The notes beneath the pieces were generated by a model. It was not told the origin of the DNA, ran no database searches, and saw nothing but the letters and a program-made list of their open reading frames with translations. The translations under genes and the position numbers were made by a program. Of a DNA stretch of 41,615 nucleotides, positions 22,534 through 31,045 are shown piece after piece. The stretch is from Sphingobacteriales bacterium. Its GTDB lineage: Bacteria > Bacteroidota > Bacteroidia > Chitinophagales > Chitinophagaceae. Numbering within the stretch: position 1 is the stretch's first letter; each line of letters opens with the position of its first letter. Location of the stretch: contig JACPUV010000050.1 in the NCBI GenBank assembly GCA_016192105.1, forward strand, positions 1 to 41,615, read 5' to 3'.

Positions 22534-23550
22534 TTAGCTTTTGTTGATGACCAGCCTGCTTTCCAAGACCACCCGCTGGGGGATGGCCTCCCCCCCTTTC
22601 CTGCTGATCAGTTGCAGCAGGATCTCCGTGGCCTTCTCCGCCTGCAGGTAAGGGAACTGCTCCACAGAAGCGGCCGGGGGATTGTCCAGGTAACGGGTCA
22701 GGGGCAGGTTGGCATAACTCACAAAGGCAATATCCTTATTGATCTTCAGCCCGAAATCCCGTGCATATTTCATTGCATCGAGTGCCACATAATCATTAAA
22801 GGTAATAACCGCGGTAGGGCGGTTTCTCAGCGCCAGCAGTTTATGCATGGCATCGCCTGTCCTGGCGCTGCTCAGGTCGGTAGCTACCACATACGCTGAT
22901 TCTGGTTTTATACCGTGTTTCTTCAGCCCTAGCTGGAAGCCTGTAAGCCGCTCTTTGGAATGGAGGATGGCTTCGGGACCTTTGATAAACCCGATCTTCC
23001 GGTGCCCCTGGCTGACGAGCCAGTCCACCAGTTCCACCGAACTGTGCTGCAAATTGCAGGTAACACAATAAGCACCGGGGGCATCCGGCACCCGGTCAAA
23101 AAAGACTACGGGGATATTGTATTTCTCCAACTGGGTAAAATGATCAAAGGATCGGGTGGTCTTGGAAAGTGATACCACTAATCCATCAACGCGGTGCCGG
23201 CGCATGGTATCCACGATCCGGGCTTCCCGGTCGGCCATATCGTGCGACTGGCCGATCAGTACCGTATAGTTATTACGGATCGCCACATCCTCAATTCCGT
23301 TAATGGCCAATGAGAAAAACTCTTCCTGGAGGTGAGGGAGGATTACACCGAGGGTCATGGTCTTTCCCTGCTTGAATGAAATGGCGGCCAGGTTGGGCTC
23401 ATAGTGCAGTTCCTCTGCCAGCTTCTTCACCTGCATTTTGGTCCGTAATCCAATACTGGAATGATTGTGCAGGGCCCTGGATACGGTTGACACCGATACA
23501 TTTAACCGCTTTGCAATTTCTTTTATCGTAGTAGGTTTCTGATCCATCAA
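22534..23550 (-). CDS. LacI/GalR-family transcriptional regulator
   Basis: A protein of 338 residues. The N-terminal LacI helix-turn-helix is clear (TTIKEIAKRLNVSVSTVSRAL, about 7-27), with the hinge helix KLAEELHYEPNLAA (about 43-57). A periplasmic-binding-protein-like sensor domain spans 62-335 (TLGVILPHLQEEFFSLAING, DGLVVSLSKTTR, VVFFDRVPDAPGAYCV, GHRKIGFIKGPE). Typical length. Such regulators in Bacteroidota usually sense sugars; no sugar genes are adjacent, so the target is unknown. The divergent neighbour is a CBS-domain gene with its own promoter. Confidence 0.92.
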   Translation of the reverse strand: MMDQKPTTIKEIAKRLNVSVSTVSRALHNHSSIGLRTKMQVKKLAEELHYEPNLAAISFKQGKTMTLGVILPHLQEEFFSLAINGIEDVAIRNNYTVLIGQSHDMADREARIVDTMRRHRVDGLVVSLSKTTRSFDHFTQLEKYNIPVVFFDRVPDAPGAYCVTCNLQHSSVELVDWLVSQGHRKIGFIKGPEAILHSKERLTGFQLGLKKHGIKPESAYVVATDLSSARTGDAMHKLLALRNRPTAVITFNDYVALDAMKYARDFGLKINKDIAFVSYANLPLTRYLDNPPAASVEQFPYLQAEKATEILLQLISRKGGEAIPQRVVLESRLVINKS

Positions 23551-23652
23551 AGCCGGATGTTTACTTGCACAATGTTACAAAGATTTACCGGACGAACCGG
23601 CTCCCGGTCTAAACCGGTCTTCCCCATCCCTCCTTTCCGCAAAAAATTGTAT

Positions 23653-23683
23653 TTTGACTCAATTCATTTCTTTTGTAACTTTT
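23653..23683 (+). promoter_or_regulatory. Bacteroidota-type promoter of the CBS-domain gene
   Basis: TTTG (23653-23656), then 19 nt, then TAACTTTT (23676-23683), a 7/8 match to TAnnTTTG. The ATG at 23703 follows closely, implying a short leader. Confidence 0.55.
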
Positions 23684-23702
23684 CAATTAGAAATTGCGCC
23701 AC

Positions 23703-24131
23703 ATGACTAAAGTTGCTTCTGTGCTGAACCGCAAAAGTTTTCAGCCGGTTACAGTTACTCCGGACAGGCCTGTAATAGAGGCCCTGCAAATTATGGCCGA
23801 TAAGAACATCGGATCATTGGTAGTTATGAAAGGTGACCAGTACCTCGGTATTGTGACCGAGAGAGATTATTCCCGTAAAATAGCCCTCAAGGGTAAGAAT
23901 TCAAATGAAACACGTGTGGAAGAAATCATGTCCACCGATCTCCCGCAAATCAGTCCCGACGACACAATTGAACACTGCATGGAGCTGATGACAGGAAAAA
24001 ACATCCGTTATATGCCGGTATTTGAGAGAGGAAAACTGACCGGTATCATTTCGATGAGTGATGTGGTGAAAGAAACCATCCTGGCCCAGAAAGAAACCAT
24101 CAACCAGTTACACAGTTACATTCACAGCTGA
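23703..24131 (+). CDS. Tandem CBS-domain protein
   Basis: A protein of 142 residues from the ATG at 23703; the frame also opens at a TTG at 23694, but that start sits nearer the promoter and is less likely. Two CBS motifs: about 5-60 (PVIEALQIMADKNIGSLVV, YLGIVTERDYSRKIAL) and about 75-130 (DTIEHCMELMTGKNIRYMPV, LTGIISMSDVVKETI). Stand-alone CBS pairs bind adenine nucleotides and often regulate partner proteins; the partner is not visible. A terminator follows. Confidence 0.9.
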   Translation: MTKVASVLNRKSFQPVTVTPDRPVIEALQIMADKNIGSLVVMKGDQYLGIVTERDYSRKIALKGKNSNETRVEEIMSTDLPQISPDDTIEHCMELMTGKNIRYMPVFERGKLTGIISMSDVVKETILAQKETINQLHSYIHS

Positions 24132-24153
24132 CTTACCTGCTCATTAAATACCC

Positions 24154-24180
24154 GCGAAGCCCCGTAAGGCTTCGCTTTTT
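24154..24180 (+). terminator. Terminator of the CBS-domain gene
   Basis: GCGAAGCC (24154-24161) and GGCTTCGC (24168-24175) form an 8-bp stem followed by TTTTTTATTTTT. The T run reaches the end of the convergent mutS2-like gene. Confidence 0.85.
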
Positions 24181-26288
24181 TATTTTTGTTCCCCTGCTTT
24201 TTCCTTTACCACCACCAGGCCGCTGATCTCCACCTGCATGGGCAGCTGGCCGATCTTCACCACCGCCCTTTTCCCTCTCAGTTCCATTACCACCCCCACC
24301 TGGTGATTTCTTTTCATCTTCACTTTATCCCCTACTTTGATTTCCCCGCCCACTTCGCTGAATTTCTCATCGAGCTTTTTCTGCATTTTGCCGGCCACTT
24401 TCTTTTCGTCTTTTTTAAAGAGCAGGGCTTCCATCTGCTTCACCACTTTCTGCTTATTTTCCTCCCGGCGCCATTCGATCAGGACCTGTTTCAGCTTTCG
24501 TTCCATGTCCCTGAGATAGGCAATTTTCTGTTCAGACACCCGGTTTTGTTCTTTGATCAGCTCGACCTGCTGGCGGTGTTTCTCCCGCTCCATAATGTCC
24601 TGCATTTCCTTTTTTATCCGCTCATTTTCCTTCAGGGCAAGGTTGAGTTGTTTTTCCTTTTTCTGGAGGGACTGCAGGTCCTGTTCGGTCCGGTTCAGCA
24701 ATTTGTCCAGGCGGTACTGGTCTTCGTCCACCAGTTCCCGGGCCCGGCTGATCAGCCGTTTGTCCATTCCAATACGTTCCGCAATGGAAAAGGTATAGGA
24801 GCTTCCCGGTTTGCCCACGACCAGTTTATACAGGGGTTGCAGGTTTTTTTCATCAAATGCCATTGCCCCGTTAATAACCCCCGCTGTTTTTCCTGCCATT
24901 ACTTTCAGGTTCAGGTAATGGGTGGTTACCACCCCTATCGCATGTTTTCGTACCAGTTCCTGCAGGATCACTTCGGCAAATGCCCCTCCCAGGTTGGGAT
25001 CGCTGCCGCTGCCCAGTTCATCTATAAAGAAAAGGGTGCGCCCGTTTGCCTGCTCAATAAAATATTTCATGTGCAGGAGGTGGCTGCTGTAGGTACTCAG
25101 TTCAAACTCGATACTCTGGGTATCCCCGATATGGATCATCAATTGCCGGAAGATCCCGAAGCGGGAAGAAGGATGTACCGGCACCAGCAGGCCGCTTTGC
25201 ACCATCAGCTGCAGGAGCCCGATGGTCTTCATTGTTACGGTTTTCCCCCCGGCATTGGGGCCGCTGATTACAAGTATCCGACTGGATTCTTCCAGGGTGA
25301 TGGAAACCGGGATCGTTGGTTTATTCAGCCGCTGGTTATACAGGTACAGCAGCGGGTGGCAGGCTTCTACCAGGTGGACGCCCGCCTTATCACTGACAAG
25401 GGGGTATTCACCCTTCATATCCCCGGCCAGTTTTGCCTTTGCACGGATAAAATCATAATCCCCGAGTACCCGGTGATACGTTGTCAGCAGCGGGGCAAAA
25501 GCCGAGAGCCTGGCAGTGAGTTCCCGTAAAATGCGGTAAACCTCTTTCCTTTCGTCGTTTTCCAGTTCATGCACCTGGTTATTCAGTTCAATCGTTTCCT
25601 CCGGCTCCACAAAGGCGGTTTTTCGGCTGTCACTTTCCCCGTGCAGAATTCCTTTCACGGTTCTTTTCTGTTCGGCATAGACGGCAACCACCCTCCTTCC
25701 ACTCATAAAGCTCTCTTCGATCTCTGCCAGGTAACCCAGTTTGTTCAGCCGGGCAACAATCTTCTCAAACATTTTTCTCAGCTCATTTCGTTTCCGGAAT
25801 AATCCCATCCGGATCTCCTTCAGTTCTTCGGATGCATTGTCCTTTACCTGGCCGTACTCATCCAGTACCTCATCAATCATTTCCCCGATCCCTTTTTCAA
25901 ACCAGGTTTCCGCGATCACGGCGGCCAGTCCCTCATAAGCGACCCTTCTTTCATTGTCAAACCAGCGGAATATCTTCCCGGTATTTTCAGCCAGTTTGCG
26001 GATCCCTGTCAGCTGATCAGCCGTCAGTACCGCGCCGGGTATCGATAATAGTTTCAGTTCTTTGGCGAGATTCAGCACCTGGTCATTGGGGAAATAAATA
26101 CTATTGGCAATTAACTGCCTGTATTCGTGGCTTTGGCGGAGTTCCCGTTCAATCATTTCCTTTTTGGTATGTATCCGCAATTGCTGGGCCCGGGTCCGGG
26201 CATGATCGGTCTGGCAATAGTGGGCCAGCAGGTCCCTGACCTTATTAAACTCAAGCTGGATATGTGCCGATTCAGGAAATAACCTCAT
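24180..26288 (-). CDS. MutS2-family ATPase lacking the Smr nuclease domain
   Basis: A protein of 702 residues. The N-terminal MutS core and lever helices precede the ATPase: Walker A GPNAGGKTVTMKTIG (about 340), Walker B FFIDELGSGSDPNLGGAFAE, and HYLNLK. A long charged coiled coil follows (about 520-640), then a KOW/SH3-like end (VGDKVKMKRNHQVGVVMELRG). Bacillus MutS2 is about 785 residues with a C-terminal Smr domain; here the chain ends about 80 residues earlier with no Smr motif. MutS2 proteins act in recombination suppression and ribosome rescue rather than classical mismatch repair. Without Smr, cleavage activity at the usual site is unlikely. Confidence 0.9.
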   Translation of the reverse strand: MRLFPESAHIQLEFNKVRDLLAHYCQTDHARTRAQQLRIHTKKEMIERELRQSHEYRQLIANSIYFPNDQVLNLAKELKLLSIPGAVLTADQLTGIRKLAENTGKIFRWFDNERRVAYEGLAAVIAETWFEKGIGEMIDEVLDEYGQVKDNASEELKEIRMGLFRKRNELRKMFEKIVARLNKLGYLAEIEESFMSGRRVVAVYAEQKRTVKGILHGESDSRKTAFVEPEETIELNNQVHELENDERKEVYRILRELTARLSAFAPLLTTYHRVLGDYDFIRAKAKLAGDMKGEYPLVSDKAGVHLVEACHPLLYLYNQRLNKPTIPVSITLEESSRILVISGPNAGGKTVTMKTIGLLQLMVQSGLLVPVHPSSRFGIFRQLMIHIGDTQSIEFELSTYSSHLLHMKYFIEQANGRTLFFIDELGSGSDPNLGGAFAEVILQELVRKHAIGVVTTHYLNLKVMAGKTAGVINGAMAFDEKNLQPLYKLVVGKPGSSYTFSIAERIGMDKRLISRARELVDEDQYRLDKLLNRTEQDLQSLQKKEKQLNLALKENERIKKEMQDIMEREKHRQQVELIKEQNRVSEQKIAYLRDMERKLKQVLIEWRREENKQKVVKQMEALLFKKDEKKVAGKMQKKLDEKFSEVGGEIKVGDKVKMKRNHQVGVVMELRGKRAVVKIGQLPMQVEISGLVVVKEKAGEQK

Positions 26289-26325
26289 CGTTGTTCTTTC
26301 ATTCGTTTACGAGGAGGCAAATTTC

Positions 26326-26338
26326 GGGTTTTAAACCC
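26326..26338. promoter_or_regulatory. Short palindrome upstream of the mutS2-like gene
   Basis: GGGTTT-T-AAACCC, 38-50 nt upstream of the start of the mutS2-like gene. Position fits an operator or promoter-overlapping site; function unknown. Confidence 0.25.
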
Positions 26339-26446
26339 AACTTTTGGATGGGTCATTTAAGCCCGGAGCCTTTTCCGGAACGGCACCCCGATACCGGAAA
26401 TCTTTTTTAAGCATGGGTTTTTAGCAGACAAAACCGGAGTCCCGGC

Positions 26447-26917
26447 CTATCTTTCTTTTACCTGCAGTTCCTCCCAGGGAGTGCTGCCGTCCTTCTCCCG
26501 GGTAAAACTGTACCTGCCGGTGGACTGAAGAACGATTTCGGCTGTAGTATATATTTTACAACCGGGCATCAGGTGGCCGCCCAATGTGGTGCCGCTGCTG
26601 TCGCTGATGCTGAGATGCAGGTGCGACCCATTGACACTTATCGTACCTGTTAAACTAACGATCTCAAAATGTCCTTTCCCGGTGGCGGCATCCGGCTGGT
26701 TGGCAAAACGGATGGAATAATCCGTAAGGCTGCCCACCCCCGTGGCTACCCAACCGGCCACGATATTATTTTCCCTGACGGCTTTCTCAATCCCCGCTTT
26801 AAGGTCCTCCCCGGGCCGGAGCCGGAACGCATAGACATGCAGTTTTTCATCAGGCATAGACGTGGATTTACAGGAGATAAACAGGGCAATTGTTAAAAGA
26901 AGTACAACAAATTTCAT
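26447..26917 (-). CDS. PPC/DUF296-domain lipoprotein
   Basis: A protein of 156 residues from the ATG at 26917; the longer frame to 26980 adds a Cys/Arg-rich tail and hides the signal. The start MKFVVLLLTIALFISC is a lipoprotein signal (Cys16). The rest is one PPC domain: YAFRLRPGEDLKAGIEKAV, AGWVATGVGSLTDYSIRF, FEIVSLTGTIS, then GSHLHLSISD and TLGGHLMPG, whose His residues form the usual metal site of the family. PPC domains are best known in plant AT-hook DNA-binding proteins, but bacterial stand-alone forms are of unknown role. The lipobox puts this one outside the cytoplasm, so DNA binding is unlikely. Divergent from msrA. Confidence 0.85.
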   Translation of the reverse strand: MKFVVLLLTIALFISCKSTSMPDEKLHVYAFRLRPGEDLKAGIEKAVRENNIVAGWVATGVGSLTDYSIRFANQPDAATGKGHFEIVSLTGTISVNGSHLHLSISDSSGTTLGGHLMPGCKIYTTAEIVLQSTGRYSFTREKDGSTPWEELQVKER

Positions 26918-27031
26918 GTAACATCTGTTTTTACATTCGGTCCGTAAGTTAGTCATCCGGCAGCGGAACCGGGTAAACAAACAATGAATTATTTACCGAA
27001 ATTTACTCACCTGAAACAAAAACAGCAACGA

Positions 27032-27706
27032 ATGAAATCTACCCTGGCCTTACTCGCAACCGGGTTAACCACCCTGGTATCCTGCGCCCAAAAAACACCG
27101 GCTACCACCCAGCCAAAAAAAGAAACGAATCATATGACAAGTACCAACACCGTACAGCCCAATGCGGCTGTCGCCACATTTGCCAACGGGTGCTTCTGGT
27201 GCACCGAAGCAATTTTTGAAGAACTTAAGGGCGTGATCAGCGCTGTCTCCGGCTACTCCGGGGGAACGGTGGAGAACCCCAGCTACAAAGAGGTTTGTTC
27301 CGGTACCACCGGTCATGCTGAATGCCTGCAGATCACGTATGACAGCACGAAGATCAGTTTTGATGAATTACTGGCCGTATTCTGGCAGACCCATGATCCC
27401 ACCACGCTGAATCGCCAGGGAGCTGACGTAGGCACCCAGTACCGCAGTGCCGTTTTTTATCACACGGAGGAACAAAGACAGAAAGCTGAAAAATACAAGG
27501 CCGAACTGGATAAAAGCGGGGCATTTGACCGGCCCGTCGTTACAGCCATCACCGCCTTTACCAACTTTTACCCGGCCGAAGACTATCACCAGCAATATTT
27601 CGAGTTAAACGGGACTACCAATCCCTATTGCCGGATCGTAATTCAGCCGAAACTGGAAAAATTCCGCAAGGTTTTTAAAGACAAACTCCGGGAGAAAGAT
27701 CAATAA
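27032..27706 (+). CDS. msrA: Peptide methionine-S-sulfoxide reductase MsrA, lipoprotein form
   Basis: A protein of 224 residues from the ATG at 27032, which opens a lipoprotein signal (MKSTLALLATGLTTLVSC, Cys18); the upstream ATG at 26984 would bury it. The MsrA core starts at about 48: FANGCFWCTEAIFEELKG with catalytic Cys54, SGYSGG, CSGTTGHAECLQI, FWQTHDPTTLNRQGADVGTQYRS and YPAEDYHQQYF. It reduces methionine sulfoxide in proteins. The lipid anchor implies action on exported proteins in the envelope rather than in the cytoplasm. No MsrB is adjacent. A terminator follows. Confidence 0.95.
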   Translation: MKSTLALLATGLTTLVSCAQKTPATTQPKKETNHMTSTNTVQPNAAVATFANGCFWCTEAIFEELKGVISAVSGYSGGTVENPSYKEVCSGTTGHAECLQITYDSTKISFDELLAVFWQTHDPTTLNRQGADVGTQYRSAVFYHTEEQRQKAEKYKAELDKSGAFDRPVVTAITAFTNFYPAEDYHQQYFELNGTTNPYCRIVIQPKLEKFRKVFKDKLREKDQ

Positions 27707-27780
27707 GTCCCGAAGCAGGCGTTCAGAAAAGAGGAATGGCCTTCTTTAATGAACACGCCTGTTGCAGGTTCAGCTAAAAA

Positions 27781-27818
27781 AGGGAGCCCGTCTGCTTTTG
27801 ACCCGGCTCCCTTTCTTT
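27781..27818. terminator. Bidirectional terminator between msrA and the T9SS-sorted protein gene
   Basis: AGGGAGCC (27781-27788) pairs with GGCTCCCT (27805-27812), with A and T runs on the two sides, between convergent genes. Confidence 0.8.
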
Positions 27819-27838
27819 TTTTATCAACCCCTGTACTT

Positions 27839-29083
27839 TTACTGAACGACCACTTTTTTTGTGTACAGCTGACCCGCGGTTCTGACTGCCACTACATAAT
27901 TTCCTTTCGTGTAATTCTCGAACCCGCCAAGGGCGATATTGTTGGAACCCGCCTGCAGGTTTATTTTTTGCTGCTTTACGATACGGCCGGAAAGATCCGA
28001 AACCAGCAATACAGCTTCCATCTTTTCTTTCATTTCAATCCCGACAGTGGTACCGGTACGGATAAGGGAAGGGCAGACTTTCATTTCACCGGTGCTGCCG
28101 TTCAGCTTAACAGATATGATGCTGCTGTATTCCGTTTTACCACTGATGCTGATTGCTTTTAAGCGGTAGAACAGCTGGTTTCCCTGCACATCCGCATCTG
28201 TATAGCCTGATTGGGTATGGCTGCCGGTCATCTCTTCATATACGGGGCTGAAATTAGCGGCCGTGTTGCTTTTTTCCAGTATCACCCTGCTGTATTTGTC
28301 CGGGGCCAGTTCCCAGGACAGGTTCACCCTGTTGTTTACCGCCACTCCGTTAAAGGAAAGCAGCCCGGAGATCGCCAAAGGGAAATGCTGGTAGGTGAAT
28401 TTCTTAAAATAGAGGCTGGCATAACGGGTACTGCTGGAGCCATTCTGGTTGTCAGAACCTACCCGGAAGGTCATTGCCGTTACATTGGTAGCCGTTACCG
28501 TGTACATCACTTCTTTCGCAGTGGTATCCACCAGGGCGCCAAACAACTGCCCGGTTGCATTGGTACCGGTGATAGCGGTACCCGCCTGTGACAGGATCAA
28601 CTGGCTGTTGTAAGTATTATACTCATAGCTGCCCCCGCCCATATCAATCATATTATACTCCTTAAGACTGGTTTCATCATTGGAACTGCCATCAATATCA
28701 AGACCTGTTCCGGCCACCAGCGGGCGAACGGAGGGGATGCTTGTACCGGTTGTAACAAACGTAATTCTGAAATCGATCCAGGCATTGATCTCTGCATTGA
28801 TCTTATACTCCGGCTGAAAGGCCTCCTGGTACCCGTCGGCAGTTCTGTCAATATTCTTGAGTTGGATACCGGCTGAGATACTGGAAATCTTTACCAGGGC
28901 ATCTACTCCTGTGGTTACATTCGCGAAGCGATAGACAGCCCCGGTTGTATTGGCAGTGCCGGAATCGAGGGTGTAGGTGGTGAAACTTAACGGAGGAGGT
29001 TGTTGCGATCTTGCCTTTTTGGGAAAAAAGACAAGGGCAAAAAAGCAGACGGTAATGCATACCGTACAGGTACGAGTTTTCAT
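27839..29083 (-). CDS. Secreted protein with T9SS type A sorting domain
   Basis: A protein of 414 residues with signal peptide (about 1-26, CTVCITVCFFALVFF...ARSQ). Residues 30-240 form a beta-rich domain (VDALVKISSISAGIQL, INAWIDFRITFVTTGTSIP) without a family I recognise. A fibronectin III-like segment follows (about 245-325, NLSWELAPDKYSRVILEKS). The last ~80 residues look like a type IX sorting domain: VLLVSDLSGRIVKQQKI, GNYVVAVRTAGQ, KKVVVQ. Sorting to the surface or medium is therefore likely. Role unknown, possibly an adhesin. It has its own promoter at 29246-29276. Confidence 0.85.
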   Translation of the reverse strand: MKTRTCTVCITVCFFALVFFPKKARSQQPPPLSFTTYTLDSGTANTTGAVYRFANVTTGVDALVKISSISAGIQLKNIDRTADGYQEAFQPEYKINAEINAWIDFRITFVTTGTSIPSVRPLVAGTGLDIDGSSNDETSLKEYNMIDMGGGSYEYNTYNSQLILSQAGTAITGTNATGQLFGALVDTTAKEVMYTVTATNVTAMTFRVGSDNQNGSSSTRYASLYFKKFTYQHFPLAISGLLSFNGVAVNNRVNLSWELAPDKYSRVILEKSNTAANFSPVYEEMTGSHTQSGYTDADVQGNQLFYRLKAISISGKTEYSSIISVKLNGSTGEMKVCPSLIRTGTTVGIEMKEKMEAVLLVSDLSGRIVKQQKINLQAGSNNIALGGFENYTKGNYVVAVRTAGQLYTKKVVVQ

Positions 29084-29245
29084 AAAAGGTTTTTTGTTTT
29101 ACAAAGGGTTGAGATCGCTGGTCTCCCGGGAAATTGGATAAGGTGCTGAACTGGCTCCGGATTATACCGGATCGGAGTGAAAACCGGTTCTTTGTGACAA
29201 ATACGAAACCATTTTACAATAGTTTCCCGTAGTTCTCTGATGAAC

Positions 29246-29276
29246 CAAAAGTAATAGCCCTCTTTGCAAAATGCAA
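29246..29276 (-). promoter_or_regulatory. Bacteroidota-type promoter of the T9SS-sorted protein gene
   Basis: On the minus strand TTG (29276-29274), 20 nt, then TACTTTTG (29253-29246), a perfect TAnnTTTG. The leader would be about 155 nt. The rest of 29084-29353 shows no gene. Confidence 0.5.
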
Positions 29277-29353
29277 GATTTTACGATAAAAAATTTAAAG
29301 TATTTACGAGGTAAATTTACGTATTCGCAATCACATAGCTGAGGCTCAAACGC

Positions 29354-30982
29354 TTACCGGATGCGGGTTGTACGGAGTTCGAGCAAATTAAGTGCATTGG
29401 CCCGGAAGTTTTTTACCCCGGGTTGTACCAACCGTACCGCTTTATCGTACCAGAGCGGTACAACAGGGGCATCATTGATCATCAGCTGATCGGCCTGCCG
29501 GTAGAGAGTATAACGGATGGAATCATTTGTTTCCGTAATGGCTTTTTCAAATAAGGCATCAAAAGCGGGATTGTGATACCGGGTATAATTCGGCGGCGCC
29601 GGGTTCTTTGAATAAAAAACCGACAGGTAATTTTCGGCATCCGGGTAATCCGCGATCCAGCTGCCACGGAAAAATACAGCCCTTGAATTGGAGGTCATAT
29701 CCAGCAGCAGCGATTTCTGCACCACTTCCACCTGTACCGGGATCCCGGATTCTTCAAGTTGCTTGGCAATAAAATTGGCCATATCGGCGTAAATGGCAAT
29801 TGTAAGTAATTTAATCAGGGGCATTCCTTTTCCACCCGGGAAACCCGCTTCGGCCAGTAACTGTTTTGTCCGGACCGGGTCATAGTGATAACCTTTCACA
29901 GCCGCTGAATCAAAAGAAGGCAGGCCCAACGGTACAAACCCCGATTCAGCCGGAGTACCCAGGGAGTTCCGCAGGTACAGGATCATCTTTCTCCGGTCGA
30001 ATCCGTAATTAATAGCCTGCCTTACCTTTTTAAACCGGATTGCTGCATTCCTGACCCGTTCATTCGTGGTGTCCATCAGGATCCCCAGGTATTCAATATT
30101 CAGATAGGGACCGGCGATCAGCCTGATCTTTCCCTCCCATTCTTTTCGGAGGGTACCTCTCTTGGTCAGTACTTCGTCTTTAAACGACGCTTCGATGTCG
30201 TTAATAAAGTCCAGCTCTTTCTGACGGAACAATAAAAACTCGGTGGCTTTGCTGTCATAAAATGTGACTTTCACCCCACCCAGGTAAGGCAACCGGTTAC
30301 CGGTACTGTCTTTTTCAAAATAGCGTTCATTCTTTTTCAGTACCAGTGCCTGCCCTTCTTCCCAGGCTACCAGCCGAAAAGGCCCGGTGCCCACCGGGTG
30401 ACGACGGAAATCGGCACCATATTTCTCCACTGCTTCCCGCGGAAGAATGGAACAATACTGCATGGATAAAATTCCCAGTATGGGATTGTAAGGGCGAAGG
30501 AGCTTCAGCTGAAAAGTACTGTCGTCCACCGCTAAAAAGGGTTGGAGCGTATCTGTTTTGCGGCTGAATATCCAGGCCCCCGGGCTGGCCACCTGTTTAT
30601 CAGTAATACGGCCAAGACTGTACTGTACATCCGCAGCCCCCATTCTTCTCCCCTTCCCTGCCGTGAACGCCGGGTCATCGTGGAAAAAAACATCTGTCCG
30701 CAGGTGAAAGGTATAAACAAGCCGGTCTGCTGAAATCTCCCAGCTTTTTGCAAGAGAGGGAACAATGTGCAGGCTGTCATCGATCTCCACCAGGGTATTG
30801 AACAACTGGTGGGCGGGCCACATGGTTGCCTGGCTTTTCGCGAAAGCCGGATCCAGGGTGGGAATACCGGAGAACTCGTTATAATGAAAAATATTTCCTT
30901 CCCGGCCCTGCTTATTGTAACAGGAGCCGGTAAAGAGCCATAAGAAACATAAAAAAGGGAAATATTTTGTTAAACGGTGCAT
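29354..30982 (-). CDS. Family 5 extracellular solute-binding lipoprotein (peptide/oligopeptide ABC type)
   Basis: A protein of 542 residues. The lipobox LFTGSC places the lipidated Cys at 21. The body follows the SBP_bac_5 (OppA/DppA) pattern: PTLDPAFAKSQATMWPAHQLFNTLV near the N-terminus, LAKSWEISADRLVYTFHLR, VQYSLGRITDK, VGTGPFRLVAWEEG, VRQAINYGFDRRKMI, YDPVRTKQLLAEAGFPGG and NDAPVVPLWY at the end. It would bind peptides or similar ligands outside the inner membrane. No permease or ATPase genes are adjacent, so either it serves a distant transporter or it acts alone. Divergent from the M1 peptidase, which suggests a possible peptide-use link. Confidence 0.9.
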   Translation of the reverse strand: MHRLTKYFPFLCFLWLFTGSCYNKQGREGNIFHYNEFSGIPTLDPAFAKSQATMWPAHQLFNTLVEIDDSLHIVPSLAKSWEISADRLVYTFHLRTDVFFHDDPAFTAGKGRRMGAADVQYSLGRITDKQVASPGAWIFSRKTDTLQPFLAVDDSTFQLKLLRPYNPILGILSMQYCSILPREAVEKYGADFRRHPVGTGPFRLVAWEEGQALVLKKNERYFEKDSTGNRLPYLGGVKVTFYDSKATEFLLFRQKELDFINDIEASFKDEVLTKRGTLRKEWEGKIRLIAGPYLNIEYLGILMDTTNERVRNAAIRFKKVRQAINYGFDRRKMILYLRNSLGTPAESGFVPLGLPSFDSAAVKGYHYDPVRTKQLLAEAGFPGGKGMPLIKLLTIAIYADMANFIAKQLEESGIPVQVEVVQKSLLLDMTSNSRAVFFRGSWIADYPDAENYLSVFYSKNPAPPNYTRYHNPAFDALFEKAITETNDSIRYTLYRQADQLMINDAPVVPLWYDKAVRLVQPGVKNFRANALNLLELRTTRIR

Positions 30983-31015
30983 GAGTTAATTACAGGCGGT
31001 CTAAATTAGCAAAGT

Positions 31016-31035
31016 ATCGCTTATAAAATCGCTTA
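31016..31035. repeat. Direct repeat in the divergent SBP / M1 peptidase promoter region
   Basis: ATCGCTTA occurs at 31016-31023 and again at 31028-31035, a 12-bp period, just before the M1 peptidase ATG at 31046. It may be a regulator half-site pair. Confidence 0.35.
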
Positions 31036-31045
31036 ACCCGAAAGA

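Noticed and set aside
24186..25529. Long plus-strand open frame (447 codons) opposite the mutS2-like gene
   Set aside because: Antisense shadow: the translation is Phe/His-rich with no domain, while the opposite strand has the full MutS2 motifs.
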